From: CAZVED01 sp964626205
GTDB lineage: Bacteria > Patescibacteriota > Patescibacteriia > SG8-24
Direction of reading: 5' to 3'
Assembly (NCBI GenBank): GCA_964626205.1
Contig: CAZVED010000003.1
Coordinates: 77,151-141,150, forward strand
Length of the DNA: 64,000 nt
The notes beneath the pieces are model-generated. The model ran no database searches. It saw only the letters and a list, made by a program, of their open reading frames with translations, and was not told where the DNA came from. Both the position numbers and the translations under genes were made by a program. Every line of letters starts with the position of its first letter. The first letter of the stretch is position 1. Below are positions 36,247-43,578 of the stretch, piece by piece.

Positions 36247-36313
36247 TGACCGGACGCGTGTGGAATACCCACGCGTCCGGTCAAAAACCCGTCCCGAAAG
36301 GGGCGGGTTTTTG
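36247..36313 (+). terminator. Double hairpin terminator after tRNA-Asn
   Basis: First stem TGACCGGACGCGT / ACGCGTCCGGTCA (36247-36283), then a second stem AAAAACCCG.../CGGGTTTTT (36283-36312). A very similar arrangement recurs at 37709-37780. Confidence 0.8.
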
Positions 36314-36339
36314 ATTGGAATTATGATGGCTGGTTACGA

Positions 36340-36368
36340 TTGACGACTTTTTATGAAGGTGGTAGTAT
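36340..36368 (+). promoter_or_regulatory. Promoter of nirK
   Basis: TTGACG (36340-36345), 17-base spacer, TAGTAT (36363-36368). The start point would be near 36375, which supports the ATG at 36401 as the nirK start and rules out the earlier in-frame ATG at 36353. AGGAGG at 36375-36380 is 20 bases from that ATG, longer than usual. Confidence 0.6.
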
Positions 36369-36400
36369 TTCGTCAGGAGGTCTTCATCGAAGCTATCAAT

Positions 36401-37624
36401 ATGTACAGTTACATCATCCTCCAGCTGCTCTCTGGCATCATCGGCGTCGTTGCGGCTGTGCTGATCCTTAAGGGCTTGTTCCTCATCAGGAAGAGGTCCG
36501 ATAGGGCCGCAAGGATCACCATTGACATCGGTGTCGGAGCCTTGTCGCTCGCCGCGATGCTTTTTGTCGTCACCGGGATCCCGTACCCGCTCCATTTCGC
36601 CATGCCGCCGACGATGCAAGCGATGACGCACGATAAGAAGCCCGCGTCCCTGCCGATACTCGCGATGCTCGAGTTCCTCTCCAAGAGGGATCGGTTCGAG
36701 AAGGTCGCGGATATTGGCCGAGATCCCAATGATGTTCCACCGGCCGTGGGCGCCCGCGAACCCGGTATCGTAAAAATTTCCGTCCGGACCAAGGAAGTGA
36801 TTTCCGAGGTCGCTCCGGGCGTCTTCTTCAACTATTGGACGTACGATGGCCAAGTGCCCGGACCGATGTACCGGGTGAGGGTCGGTGACACGGTGGAGCT
36901 CACCATCACGAACGACCCCACGAGCATCCATCCGCACAACATCGACCTACATGCGGTCACGGGTCCTGGCGGGGGAGCGGCGGTCACGTTGGTTCAGCCA
37001 GGTGAGACGAGGACGTTCCGGTGGCTCGCCAAGCACCCCGGGCTCTACGAGTACCATTGCGCGACCGCGAACGTCAGTACGCACAACTCGCACGGACAGT
37101 ACGGCCTGATCCTGGTCGAACCCGAGGGAGGGCTGTCGGCGGTCGACAAGGAGTTCTATCTTATGCAGGGCGAGCTCTATACGCTGGGCGGCATCGGCAA
37201 GAAGGGCCTCATGGCCTTCGATACGCAGGGTCTTATCGACGGTACTCCGACGTACGTCACTTTCAACGGAAAGATCGAACAGGCGCCGCGCATGAATGCG
37301 AAGGTCGGTGACCGCATACGCATGTACGTGGGAGGTGGTGGAGTCAACCTCATTTCGTCCTTTCATGTCATCGGCGAAATATTCGATACGGTGTATCCTG
37401 AAGGCGCGATGGGTGAAGGCTCGACGGTGCTCAAGAACGTCCAGACGACGGCGGTGCTGCCCGGCGGTTCGACCATCGTCGAGTTCACTGTCGATGTCCC
37501 GGGGGAATTCCTTGTCGTCGATCACGCGCTTGCGAGGATGAACAAAGGGGCGTGGGCGGTCCTTAAAGTGACAGGCGACCCGCGCCCGGATATCTACTCG
37601 GAAATCACTCCTAAAAAACCTTGA
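36401..37624 (+). CDS. nirK: Membrane-anchored copper nitrite reductase (NirK/AniA type), axial Met to Gln
   Basis: Two-cupredoxin enzyme that reduces nitrite to NO. Residues 1-65 form two predicted membrane helices; the cupredoxin domains face outward. Ligands by alignment with AniA and AfNirK: type 1 copper H179, C220, H228; type 2 copper H184, H219, H375; catalytic D182 and H322 (SFHVIGE). The segment LILVEPEGGLSAVDKEFYLMQGELYT closely matches AniA. At the type 1 axial site, where Met is expected five residues after H228, the codon is CAG (Gln233, HNSHGQYG). Gln ligation would lower the copper potential as in stellacyanin; that is inferred. No haem motif or electron donor gene is adjacent. 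Length 407 aa; directly downstream of tRNA-Asn. Family assignment is firm, activity is not. Confidence 0.88.
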   Translation: MYSYIILQLLSGIIGVVAAVLILKGLFLIRKRSDRAARITIDIGVGALSLAAMLFVVTGIPYPLHFAMPPTMQAMTHDKKPASLPILAMLEFLSKRDRFEKVADIGRDPNDVPPAVGAREPGIVKISVRTKEVISEVAPGVFFNYWTYDGQVPGPMYRVRVGDTVELTITNDPTSIHPHNIDLHAVTGPGGGAAVTLVQPGETRTFRWLAKHPGLYEYHCATANVSTHNSHGQYGLILVEPEGGLSAVDKEFYLMQGELYTLGGIGKKGLMAFDTQGLIDGTPTYVTFNGKIEQAPRMNAKVGDRIRMYVGGGGVNLISSFHVIGEIFDTVYPEGAMGEGSTVLKNVQTTAVLPGGSTIVEFTVDVPGEFLVVDHALARMNKGAWAVLKVTGDPRPDIYSEITPKKP

Positions 37625-37662
37625 GACCCAAGTGCGTCAGTCGTCCTGAAAACCGACCACGG

Positions 37663-37680
37663 AAAGCCCTCAACGGCCTC
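37663..37680 (+). repeat. 18-nt repeat, copy A
   Basis: AAAGCCCTCAACGGCCTC; copy B at 41681-41698 differs at one base. Confidence 0.6.
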
Positions 37681-37708
37681 GAAGTTGGGGGTACTCTATC
37701 CAGCTGTT

Positions 37709-37780
37709 GAGCCATGAATACGCATGTGGGGCGACCCACGTGCGTGGTCAAAAACCAGCCATGAAAGTGGCTGGTTTTTG
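37709..37780 (+). repeat. Copy of tRNA-Asn 3' end plus terminator, after nirK
   Basis: GAGCCATGA, a stem ACGCATGTGGG/CCCACGTGCGT, then GGTCAAAAACC and a second stem ending GGTTTTTG. This follows the same order and wording as the sequence from 36241 to 36313 (tRNA-Asn end and terminator). It works as a terminator for nirK (AAAAACCAGCCA / TGGCTGGTTTTT, 37750-37779). The 5' half of the tRNA is not present. The whole intergenic stretch 37625-37916 holds this element, an 18-nt repeat and the promoter described next. Confidence 0.6.
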
Positions 37781-37838
37781 TGTTCGCGAGACGCAGACCA
37801 ATAAGGAGTGGCTTACCCAGAGGCGTATGCCCGCAGTG

Positions 37839-37853
37839 TGGTACAATGTGTAC
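37839..37853 (+). promoter_or_regulatory. Extended -10 promoter with CopY-like inverted repeat
   Basis: TGGTACAAT (extended -10, 37839-37847) overlaps the perfect inverted repeat GTACA-ATG-TGTAC (37841-37853). CopY-type operators are TACA-NN-TGTA; here the spacer is 3 bases. It is 63 bases upstream of the multicopper oxidase start. Operator function is inferred. Confidence 0.45.
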
Positions 37854-37916
37854 GAATAATCTCAATGTGCGACAAGTGTTTGCTGCGGTAACAATATTTA
37901 CCAAGTGAGCGGCCAT

Positions 37917-39449
37917 ATGCGGAAACATCATCTTCGGTACGTCCTTCTCTGCCTCGGCGTTGTCTTCGTCGCCATCATCCTCGTCGGGCAATGGCCTCGG
38001 GGAACGCCAATTGCTTCCGTATCGGATCAAGCCTTACGGCCGTCCGTTCTAGAAACGGGGATCGTCAAGGAATACGAATTGAGAGCGGAAAAGACCATGA
38101 TTGAACTCCGACCCGGGTTGATGACCGAGGCTTTTGCGTATAACGCCCAAGTACCTGGCCCAGAAATCCGTCTGAAGCTCGGCGATCGCGTGAAAGTGAC
38201 GCTCAAGAACAATCTGGATGAACCGACGACCATCCATTGGCACGGCATCCGCGTGCCTGCGGCGATGGACGGTGTGCCAATGGTCAGCCAGGAACCGGTG
38301 CCTCCCGGCGGAACGTTCGTATACGAATTCGTTCCACCCGATGCCGGGACGTACTTTTATCATTCGCATGTGGCTGTCGATGATCAGGTCGATCGCGGCC
38401 TCTACGGAGCGTTCATCGTCGAGCCGTCCGATGCGCTGGATATGCGGGACGGAGTCTTCGCGCTTGATGACTGGCTTCTCGATGCCAATGGTGTACGGTT
38501 ACCGACCTCGGCTTCCGAACCGGAACTTGACATCGACAATTCCCTTGATGTCGTGAGCGAAGCGACGCTCGGACCGGTGGCGGCAAACGGCGGCCACATG
38601 ATGATGGATGGTGGCATGATGATGGGGGATATGGGTGGCAGCGGCATGATGGACCACTCGCTACCCGATGCAATCAATGGCCGGTTCGGCAACGTGATGA
38701 CTGTGAACGGCAAGGCGGGTACCGCCGTTGCGCCCATACGGGTCGCACGCGGCGAACGGTTCCTCGCGAGGTTCCTGAACGCCTCGAACGCCATGACGCA
38801 CGAGCTGCGGGCATCCGACGGGCGATCACTTTCCATTGTGGCGGTCGATGGGATTCTTCTGACGCGGCCGTTCGTGACCGACCGGCTCATCTTTCCGCCA
38901 GCCAAACGATTCGATGTCGTCATCGAAGCCAAGGATGACGTCGACTGGGCGCTTGAGGGAGGCACGGGCGTTCGTGCCATTCGCATCCCGGTGGAAGTCG
39001 AAGGAGAGACGACGAAGGTCACGGCGCTTCCGACGGGTATATTGGCGACCATGCCGGATCTTGGTGCTGCCAAGCCCGACGCCACGTTTACTGTGTCGAC
39101 CGACCGGATGATGAACGCGACTACCTGGCTTCTAAACGGTCGCCCCTTCGATATGGAGGGCGAGAACCCGACAGTCGCGACGTTCCCGCGAGGTAAGTGG
39201 GTGAAGTTGCGGTTCGTTAATATGAGTCCCATGGCGCATACGATGCATGTGCACGGGCACTTCATGCATGTCATCGCCAGGAATGGCCAGCGAATCACCG
39301 CCGCGACGAGCGAGGACACCGTCGTCGTCCGTGCGATGGAAACGGTCGAGGTCGTCATGCTCGCCGACAACCCCGGCGATTGGGTCGTGCATTGCCACAA
39401 TCTCGAGCACGAAGAGCACGGATTGATGGCGAAGTTCAATGTCGAATAA
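37917..39449 (+). CDS. CueO-like multicopper oxidase
   Basis: Three-domain oxidase of 510 aa with an N-terminal signal anchor (about residues 6-27). The four copper-binding motifs are present: HWHG (107-110), HSH (149-151), HVHGH (444-448) and HCHNLEHEEHGLM (492-504). A Met-rich loop (HMMMDGGMMMGDMGGSGMMDH, about 225-246) is like the CueO cuprous oxidase loop. At the type 1 axial position (Cys493+10) there is Leu503, not Met, as in high-potential laccases. In-frame GTG at 37905 is an alternative start. It lies just before a copper ATPase gene, so copper detoxification is likely. Confidence 0.87.
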   Translation: MRKHHLRYVLLCLGVVFVAIILVGQWPRGTPIASVSDQALRPSVLETGIVKEYELRAEKTMIELRPGLMTEAFAYNAQVPGPEIRLKLGDRVKVTLKNNLDEPTTIHWHGIRVPAAMDGVPMVSQEPVPPGGTFVYEFVPPDAGTYFYHSHVAVDDQVDRGLYGAFIVEPSDALDMRDGVFALDDWLLDANGVRLPTSASEPELDIDNSLDVVSEATLGPVAANGGHMMMDGGMMMGDMGGSGMMDHSLPDAINGRFGNVMTVNGKAGTAVAPIRVARGERFLARFLNASNAMTHELRASDGRSLSIVAVDGILLTRPFVTDRLIFPPAKRFDVVIEAKDDVDWALEGGTGVRAIRIPVEVEGETTKVTALPTGILATMPDLGAAKPDATFTVSTDRMMNATTWLLNGRPFDMEGENPTVATFPRGKWVKLRFVNMSPMAHTMHVHGHFMHVIARNGQRITAATSEDTVVVRAMETVEVVMLADNPGDWVVHCHNLEHEEHGLMAKFNVE

Positions 39450-39454
39450 CTGAT

Positions 39455-41566
39455 ATGTCTGATCTTCTGGAGTACGTCTGTCCGATGCATCCGGAAGTAC
39501 GTCGTGACGGTCCCGGACGCTGTCCGGAATGCGGCATGGCGCTTTTGCCGGAAAAGGAAGTAGTACGGGGGCACGGAATGCACGGATCGTCGCCGCAAAA
39601 AGGAAAAGAGCCGTCGTCCAGTAAGCACGAGGGTCATTCCCTCGCGATGTTCGCGCGTAAATTCTGGACTTCATTAGCGCTGACGATTCCGGTCGTCCTG
39701 ATCCAATGGGAAGCAATTCCGACGTTCACGGGTTCTTCTTTAGTAGTGGCGCTCCTCGGCTCAGTGGTCTTCTTTTATGGCGGCTTAGTCTTTCTCCAGG
39801 GTGCTGTGCGGGAAGTCCGGGCGAAACTGCCGGGCATGATGACGCTCATCTCGATTGCGATCCTCACCGCGTACCTCTGGAGCGTCTGGGCGGTGTTCAT
39901 CGGTGGTGAGGCGCTGTTCTGGGAACTGACCACCCTTATCACGGTCATGCTGCTCGGCCATTGGCTCGAGATGCGGGCAGTGCAAAGCACACAGGGTGCG
40001 CTCAAAGAGCTTTCCAAGCTCATGCCGGACCGCGTTGAAGTCGTCCGGAACGGTGACACGACGTTGATTCCACTTACCGAACTTAAAGAGAACGACCTTT
40101 TCATCGTGCGTCCGGGGGGCAAGATTGCCGCGGATGGCGTCGTGGACTCAGGTGAATCCGATATCGACGAGTCCTCTGTGACCGGCGAATCCCGTCCCGT
40201 CTCCAAACAGCCGGGCGCGGAAGTCGTCGCTGGCACAGTGAACGGCGACGGTGCGATTACCGTCCGTGCGACGAAGATTGGCGAGAAGACGTTTCTTGCG
40301 GGCGTCATGCGACTCGTCACTGAGGCGCAGGCGTCGAAATCGCGACTACAGATGCTTTCTGACCGCGCAGCACGGATGCTTACGGCGGCAGCAATCGGCT
40401 CCGGCGCGATCACGCTCGTCGCCTGGCTCTTTTATGCCGAACCTGCCTACGCTGTCGAACGGATGGTAGCGGTGCTGGTCATCGCCTGTCCGCATGCGCT
40501 CGGCTTGGCCGTACCGCTTGTCGCCTCCATCTCCACCATGCTCGCCGCCAGGAACGGCTTTCTGGTAAAGCAGCGTCTAGCGCTTGAAGCTGCCAAGGAC
40601 ATCGACGTTGTTCTCTTCGACAAGACAGGAACGCTCACAAAGGGCGCGTACGGCGTCGATCACGTATGGAACTTCGCAGGCGGAGAGACTCGTGACGTGC
40701 TGCGCCTGGCCGCCGCCGTCGATGCGCCCTCTGAGCACGTCATCGCGAAAGCGGTCATGGAGAAAGCGCGAGAGGACGGCATCGATATTCCCGCCGTTTC
40801 CGGATTTTCGCGGATTCCCGGCAAGGGCGTGAAAGGCACCCTCGGCGGAGAAGAAGTGTCCGCAGGCGGAAAATCGCTGCTCGAACACTATCAGGGCGCC
40901 ATCGCGGAGCAATACGCGAAAGAGATTGATGCCGAAAATAAAAAAGGGAAGTCCATCATCTATGTGCTGAAGAGTGGCCAGCCTATCGGGGCGATTGCCC
41001 TGGCTGATATCATTCGCGAGGAATCGCGGGAAGCAATTGGGACGCTCAAGGAGATGGGACTCAAGGTCGGCATAATCACGGGCGACTCCGAGGACGTCGC
41101 TGCTTGGGTCGCAGCGGAGCTCGGCATCGATGAGGTCTTTGCCCGTGTCTTGCCGCAGGATAAGGCGGCGAAAGTGAAGCTCCTCCAGGAAAAGGGGTTG
41201 CGGACGGCAATGGTCGGCGACGGAATCAATGATGCACCAGCGCTCACACAGGCCGATCTCGGTATCGCTATCGGCGCTGGCACTAACGTGGCTATCGAAT
41301 CCGCTGGCATCATCCTCGTCAGGAACGACCCTCGCGACATTCCGAAGATCATCACGCTGTCGCGCCTGACCTATGCGAAGATGATCCAGAATCTCTGGTG
41401 GGCATCGGGCTATAACATCGTCGCTCTGCCTCTCGCGGCCGGTGCCTTGGCCTTCAAGGGTATCGTCATGCAGCCTGCATGGGCGGCGGTTTTCATGTCA
41501 CTTTCAACCGTCATTGTCGCTATCAATGCAATGACCTTACGAAAGGCGAAATTGGGACGGGGTTGA
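39455..41566 (+). CDS. copB: Copper-exporting P-type ATPase, CPH type (CopB)
   Basis: Heavy-metal P1B ATPase of 703 aa. The N-terminus is a small metal-binding domain (VCPMHPEV...CPECGMALL), followed by a His-rich linker. The membrane metal site is C345-P346-H347 (CPH, P1B-3 type, CopB-like). The phosphorylated Asp is D389 (DKTGT), and GDGINDAP is at about 588-595; TGES is in the actuator domain. Start 39455 is 5 bases after the oxidase stop, so the two form an operon. Copper(I)/copper(II) export is the expected role. Confidence 0.92.
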   Translation: MSDLLEYVCPMHPEVRRDGPGRCPECGMALLPEKEVVRGHGMHGSSPQKGKEPSSSKHEGHSLAMFARKFWTSLALTIPVVLIQWEAIPTFTGSSLVVALLGSVVFFYGGLVFLQGAVREVRAKLPGMMTLISIAILTAYLWSVWAVFIGGEALFWELTTLITVMLLGHWLEMRAVQSTQGALKELSKLMPDRVEVVRNGDTTLIPLTELKENDLFIVRPGGKIAADGVVDSGESDIDESSVTGESRPVSKQPGAEVVAGTVNGDGAITVRATKIGEKTFLAGVMRLVTEAQASKSRLQMLSDRAARMLTAAAIGSGAITLVAWLFYAEPAYAVERMVAVLVIACPHALGLAVPLVASISTMLAARNGFLVKQRLALEAAKDIDVVLFDKTGTLTKGAYGVDHVWNFAGGETRDVLRLAAAVDAPSEHVIAKAVMEKAREDGIDIPAVSGFSRIPGKGVKGTLGGEEVSAGGKSLLEHYQGAIAEQYAKEIDAENKKGKSIIYVLKSGQPIGAIALADIIREESREAIGTLKEMGLKVGIITGDSEDVAAWVAAELGIDEVFARVLPQDKAAKVKLLQEKGLRTAMVGDGINDAPALTQADLGIAIGAGTNVAIESAGIILVRNDPRDIPKIITLSRLTYAKMIQNLWWASGYNIVALPLAAGALAFKGIVMQPAWAAVFMSLSTVIVAINAMTLRKAKLGRG

Positions 41567-41587
41567 TCGGTAGTATTTAGCGACTCT

Positions 41588-41635
41588 TGAGACACTTTTC
41601 GATTCGCCTATTTTCGTCCAGGGGTGTCTCATTTT
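41588..41635 (+). terminator. Terminator-like hairpin after copB
   Basis: TGAGACAC / GTGTCTCA stem with a long loop and TTTT. It lies 22 bases after the copB stop. Confidence 0.6.
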
Positions 41636-41680
41636 GCCTGACCGGAACATTTTCTTAAAGGGAGCAGAAGGCCGCCCCAT

Positions 41681-41698
41681 AAAGCCATCAACGGCCTC
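41681..41698 (+). repeat. 18-nt repeat, copy B
   Basis: AAAGCCATCAACGGCCTC; 17 of 18 bases match copy A at 37663-37680. The two copies flank the oxidase-copB pair as direct repeats. Confidence 0.6.
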
Positions 41699-41751
41699 AA
41701 CCGTGATCGGACTATCGAGCCTTAGGGTTTTCTGTTGCTGCTCACCTTACG

Positions 41752-41784
41752 GAGCCAAAACCTGCCGCGAGTGGCGAGTTTTTG
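41752..41784 (+). repeat. Third copy of tRNA-Asn-end/terminator element
   Basis: CGGAGCCAAAACC, a short imperfect stem and GAGTTTTTG. It resembles the ends of the elements at 36241 and 37709 but lacks the first hairpin. It ends just before an extended -10 box TGCTATCAT (41783-41791) that could drive the next gene. Confidence 0.4.
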
Positions 41785-41818
41785 CTATCATTGATGCATG
41801 ATTCACTAACACTCCTGT

Positions 41819-42199
41819 ATGTCTTACGTCGACGGTTTCGTGCTCTCCGTTCCCAAGAAGAATATCAAGGCATACCGCAAGATGGCTGCAGAGGGTGCCA
41901 AGATGTGGATGAAGGCCGGCGCGCTGCAGTATTTCGAATGCGTTGGGGATGACCTCAACATCAAGCCCATGGGCGGAATGAAGACCATGAACTTCCTCCA
42001 GATGGCAAAGGCAAAGAAAAACGAGACGGTTTTCTTTTCATTCATTATCTTCAAGTCGCGCGCCCATCGCGATGCAGTCAACAAGAAGGTGATGGCAGGA
42101 ATGGAAGAGCACTACAGCAAGCACAAGGATGTTCCTGTCATGCCGTTTGATATGAAGCGGATGGCCTACGGGGGGTTCAAGGCAGTCGTCGAGGCCTGA
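41819..42199 (+). CDS. DUF1428 (YbaA-like) family protein
   Basis: The 126-residue protein begins MSYVDGFVLSVPKKNIKAYRKMA and has the family's FFSFIIFKSRAHRDAVNKKVM and MPFDMKRMAYGGFK patterns. The family has a ferredoxin-like dimeric alpha/beta-barrel fold; function unknown. It may be co-transcribed with the cupin lipoprotein 16 bases downstream. Its presence among copper genes is noted but unexplained. Confidence 0.85.
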   Translation: MSYVDGFVLSVPKKNIKAYRKMAAEGAKMWMKAGALQYFECVGDDLNIKPMGGMKTMNFLQMAKAKKNETVFFSFIIFKSRAHRDAVNKKVMAGMEEHYSKHKDVPVMPFDMKRMAYGGFKAVVEA

Positions 42200-42215
42200 T
42201 AGGAAGAGTATCTTC

Positions 42216-42710
42216 ATGAAACGAACATGCATTCTTCTCGCAGGCATCCTGTTTGTCGGTGTTGGCTGCGGCACATCTCCGCAAAGCACGACAGCGCCGA
42301 CAGCTGTTCCGTTGAGCTATGTCGGCAATGTTATCGAGGTTACGCGCGAGAACACGAATTTTCGTGAGGTGCTGTTTACCGGACCGAAAAGCCAGCTGGT
42401 GGTGATGAGCATTCCGCCGGGGGGCGAGGTGGGGGAAGAGACGCATTACTACACGGAGCAGACCCTGTTCTTCCTTTCCGGAACCGGCGAAGCGATGCTT
42501 GATGACGAAATATTCCCAATCAGCTCAGGCGACGCCGTCGTGGTGACTGCAGGTACAAAGCATAATTTCAAGAACACGGGTACCGAAGACCTTAAGCTCT
42601 ATACGGTCTACGCTCCTCCGAATCATATCGACGGTCGCGTTCACAAGACCAAGGAAGATGCCGATGCCGACGTAGCGGATGAGGCAATTGGCGCAACAGC
42701 GCCGCGATAA
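42216..42710 (+). CDS. Cupin-domain lipoprotein
   Basis: Signal peptide with lipobox (LFVGVGC), so the protein is probably lipid-anchored outside the cytoplasm. The rest is one cupin domain with metal-ligand-like residues (PPGGEVGEETHYYTEQ, then the second motif ending AGTKHNFKN). A C-terminal segment EDLKLYTVYAPPNHIDGRVH is nearly identical in pattern to the cupin half of the DoxX fusion at 49194, so they are paralogues. Length 164 aa. Substrate unknown. Confidence 0.85.
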   Translation: MKRTCILLAGILFVGVGCGTSPQSTTAPTAVPLSYVGNVIEVTRENTNFREVLFTGPKSQLVVMSIPPGGEVGEETHYYTEQTLFFLSGTGEAMLDDEIFPISSGDAVVVTAGTKHNFKNTGTEDLKLYTVYAPPNHIDGRVHKTKEDADADVADEAIGATAPR

Positions 42711-42730
42711 CGTTTCCTTGCTTGCTCTAG

Positions 42731-42762
42731 AAAAACACCCCGCGACAGCAGGGTGTTTTTCG
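42731..42762 (+). terminator. Rho-independent terminator
   Basis: AAAAACACCC / GGGTGTTTTT stem with a 10-base loop. Works in both directions; the gene to its right is on the opposite strand. Confidence 0.85.
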
Positions 42763-42802
42763 TACCACAGGGGTTGGGGCAGAACCGACGGTGGAGTTTT
42801 CC

Positions 42803-43048
42803 TTAGCGTCGCACAGCCCTCATGACCGCAATCAGCACGCACGCACCTAAAAGGGCAACGAGGAAGCTGTAGAGATCAAAACTTCCTACACCGCTCTTTC
42901 CAAAAAAACTCATGATGAGACCACCGATGACCGCACCCACCATGCCGATCACGATATCTCCCAACAGACCACCTCTGTCGGAGCCCATCAGCCATGATGC
43001 GACTCCACCGACCAGCGCGCCGAACAGTATCCAGATGAGGATGCCCAT
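42803..43048 (-). CDS. GlsB/YeaQ/YmgE family small membrane protein
   Basis: The 81-residue protein has three helices and the pattern LIWILFGALVGGVASWLMG and GDIVIGMVGAVIGGLI. Members of this transglycosylase-associated family are small stress-related membrane proteins. It is downstream of the YggT gene on the same strand (13 bases). Confidence 0.85.
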   Translation of the reverse strand: MGILIWILFGALVGGVASWLMGSDRGGLLGDIVIGMVGAVIGGLIMSFFGKSGVGSFDLYSFLVALLGACVLIAVMRAVRR

Positions 43049-43061
43049 AGAGGTGGTGCAG

Positions 43062-43421
43062 TTATTTCTGTTCTTGCTCGTTGAGCTTCGCGGCGGCTTC
43101 CGGGGTTGAAACCGACTTTCCGATCAGCAGCAATTTAATGATTCCGACGGCAAGTGCCCAATACACGAACATTGCCAGCAGTGTCGTCCATTCAAAGATG
43201 CTGCCAGCGACCTGTGTTACGCGGAACACGCGAAGAAACGGGGCCGCGAAAATATACGTCGCACCGTAGATGAATGCCGTGAAGCCGGCTTCAGCATTCG
43301 CGCCGAGGAACTTCAAGATGAATCGGAATGCGAGGAGGGCTTCGATGACTCCGAGCAGATACCATACGACCTGTGTGCCTCTGTAGAGAGGCTTGGTGCT
43401 GGCAGCGCTAGATGAATCCAT
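43062..43421 (-). CDS. YggT family membrane protein
   Basis: The 119-residue protein has three to four hydrophobic helices with the RFILKFLGANAEAGFTAFIYGATYIFAAPF pattern typical of the short YggT-like group. Function unknown, sometimes linked to cell division or osmotic resistance. Co-transcribed with glsB-like gene. Confidence 0.7.
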   Translation of the reverse strand: MDSSSAASTKPLYRGTQVVWYLLGVIEALLAFRFILKFLGANAEAGFTAFIYGATYIFAAPFLRVFRVTQVAGSIFEWTTLLAMFVYWALAVGIIKLLLIGKSVSTPEAAAKLNEQEQK

Positions 43422-43509
43422 AGGTATCGTGCATTATGCGTGACATAGAATCTGACGTAAGCATACTCCGCATGTAAGGAACGCGCCATGCGGCATAACG
43501 ACGCTTGCA

Positions 43510-43538
43510 TGGTCACAGAGCGTGGCTTCCGATAGAAT
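43510..43538 (+). promoter_or_regulatory. Promoter of cation antiporter gene
   Basis: TGGTCA (43510-43515), 17-base spacer, TAGAAT (43533-43538); start codon 41 bases further. Confidence 0.5.
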
Positions 43539-43578
43539 GAATGAGTTGCGCGCATAAAGCCTGCGCGACACGAATCCT

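Noticed and set aside
36353..36400. Upstream ATG at 36353 as the nirK start
   Set aside because: The promoter TTGACG-17-TAGTAT lies across it, with the start point near 36375, downstream of that codon.
37681..37709. tRNA D-arm-like string on the minus strand (CAGCTGGATAGAGTAC)
   Set aside because: No matching acceptor stem, anticodon stem or T arm can be folded around it, so it is not called as a tRNA gene; it may be a remnant.
36247..42710. Search for integrase or transposase near the copper region
   Set aside because: No gene in either strand of this stretch resembles a recombinase, so mobility is only inferred from repeats.
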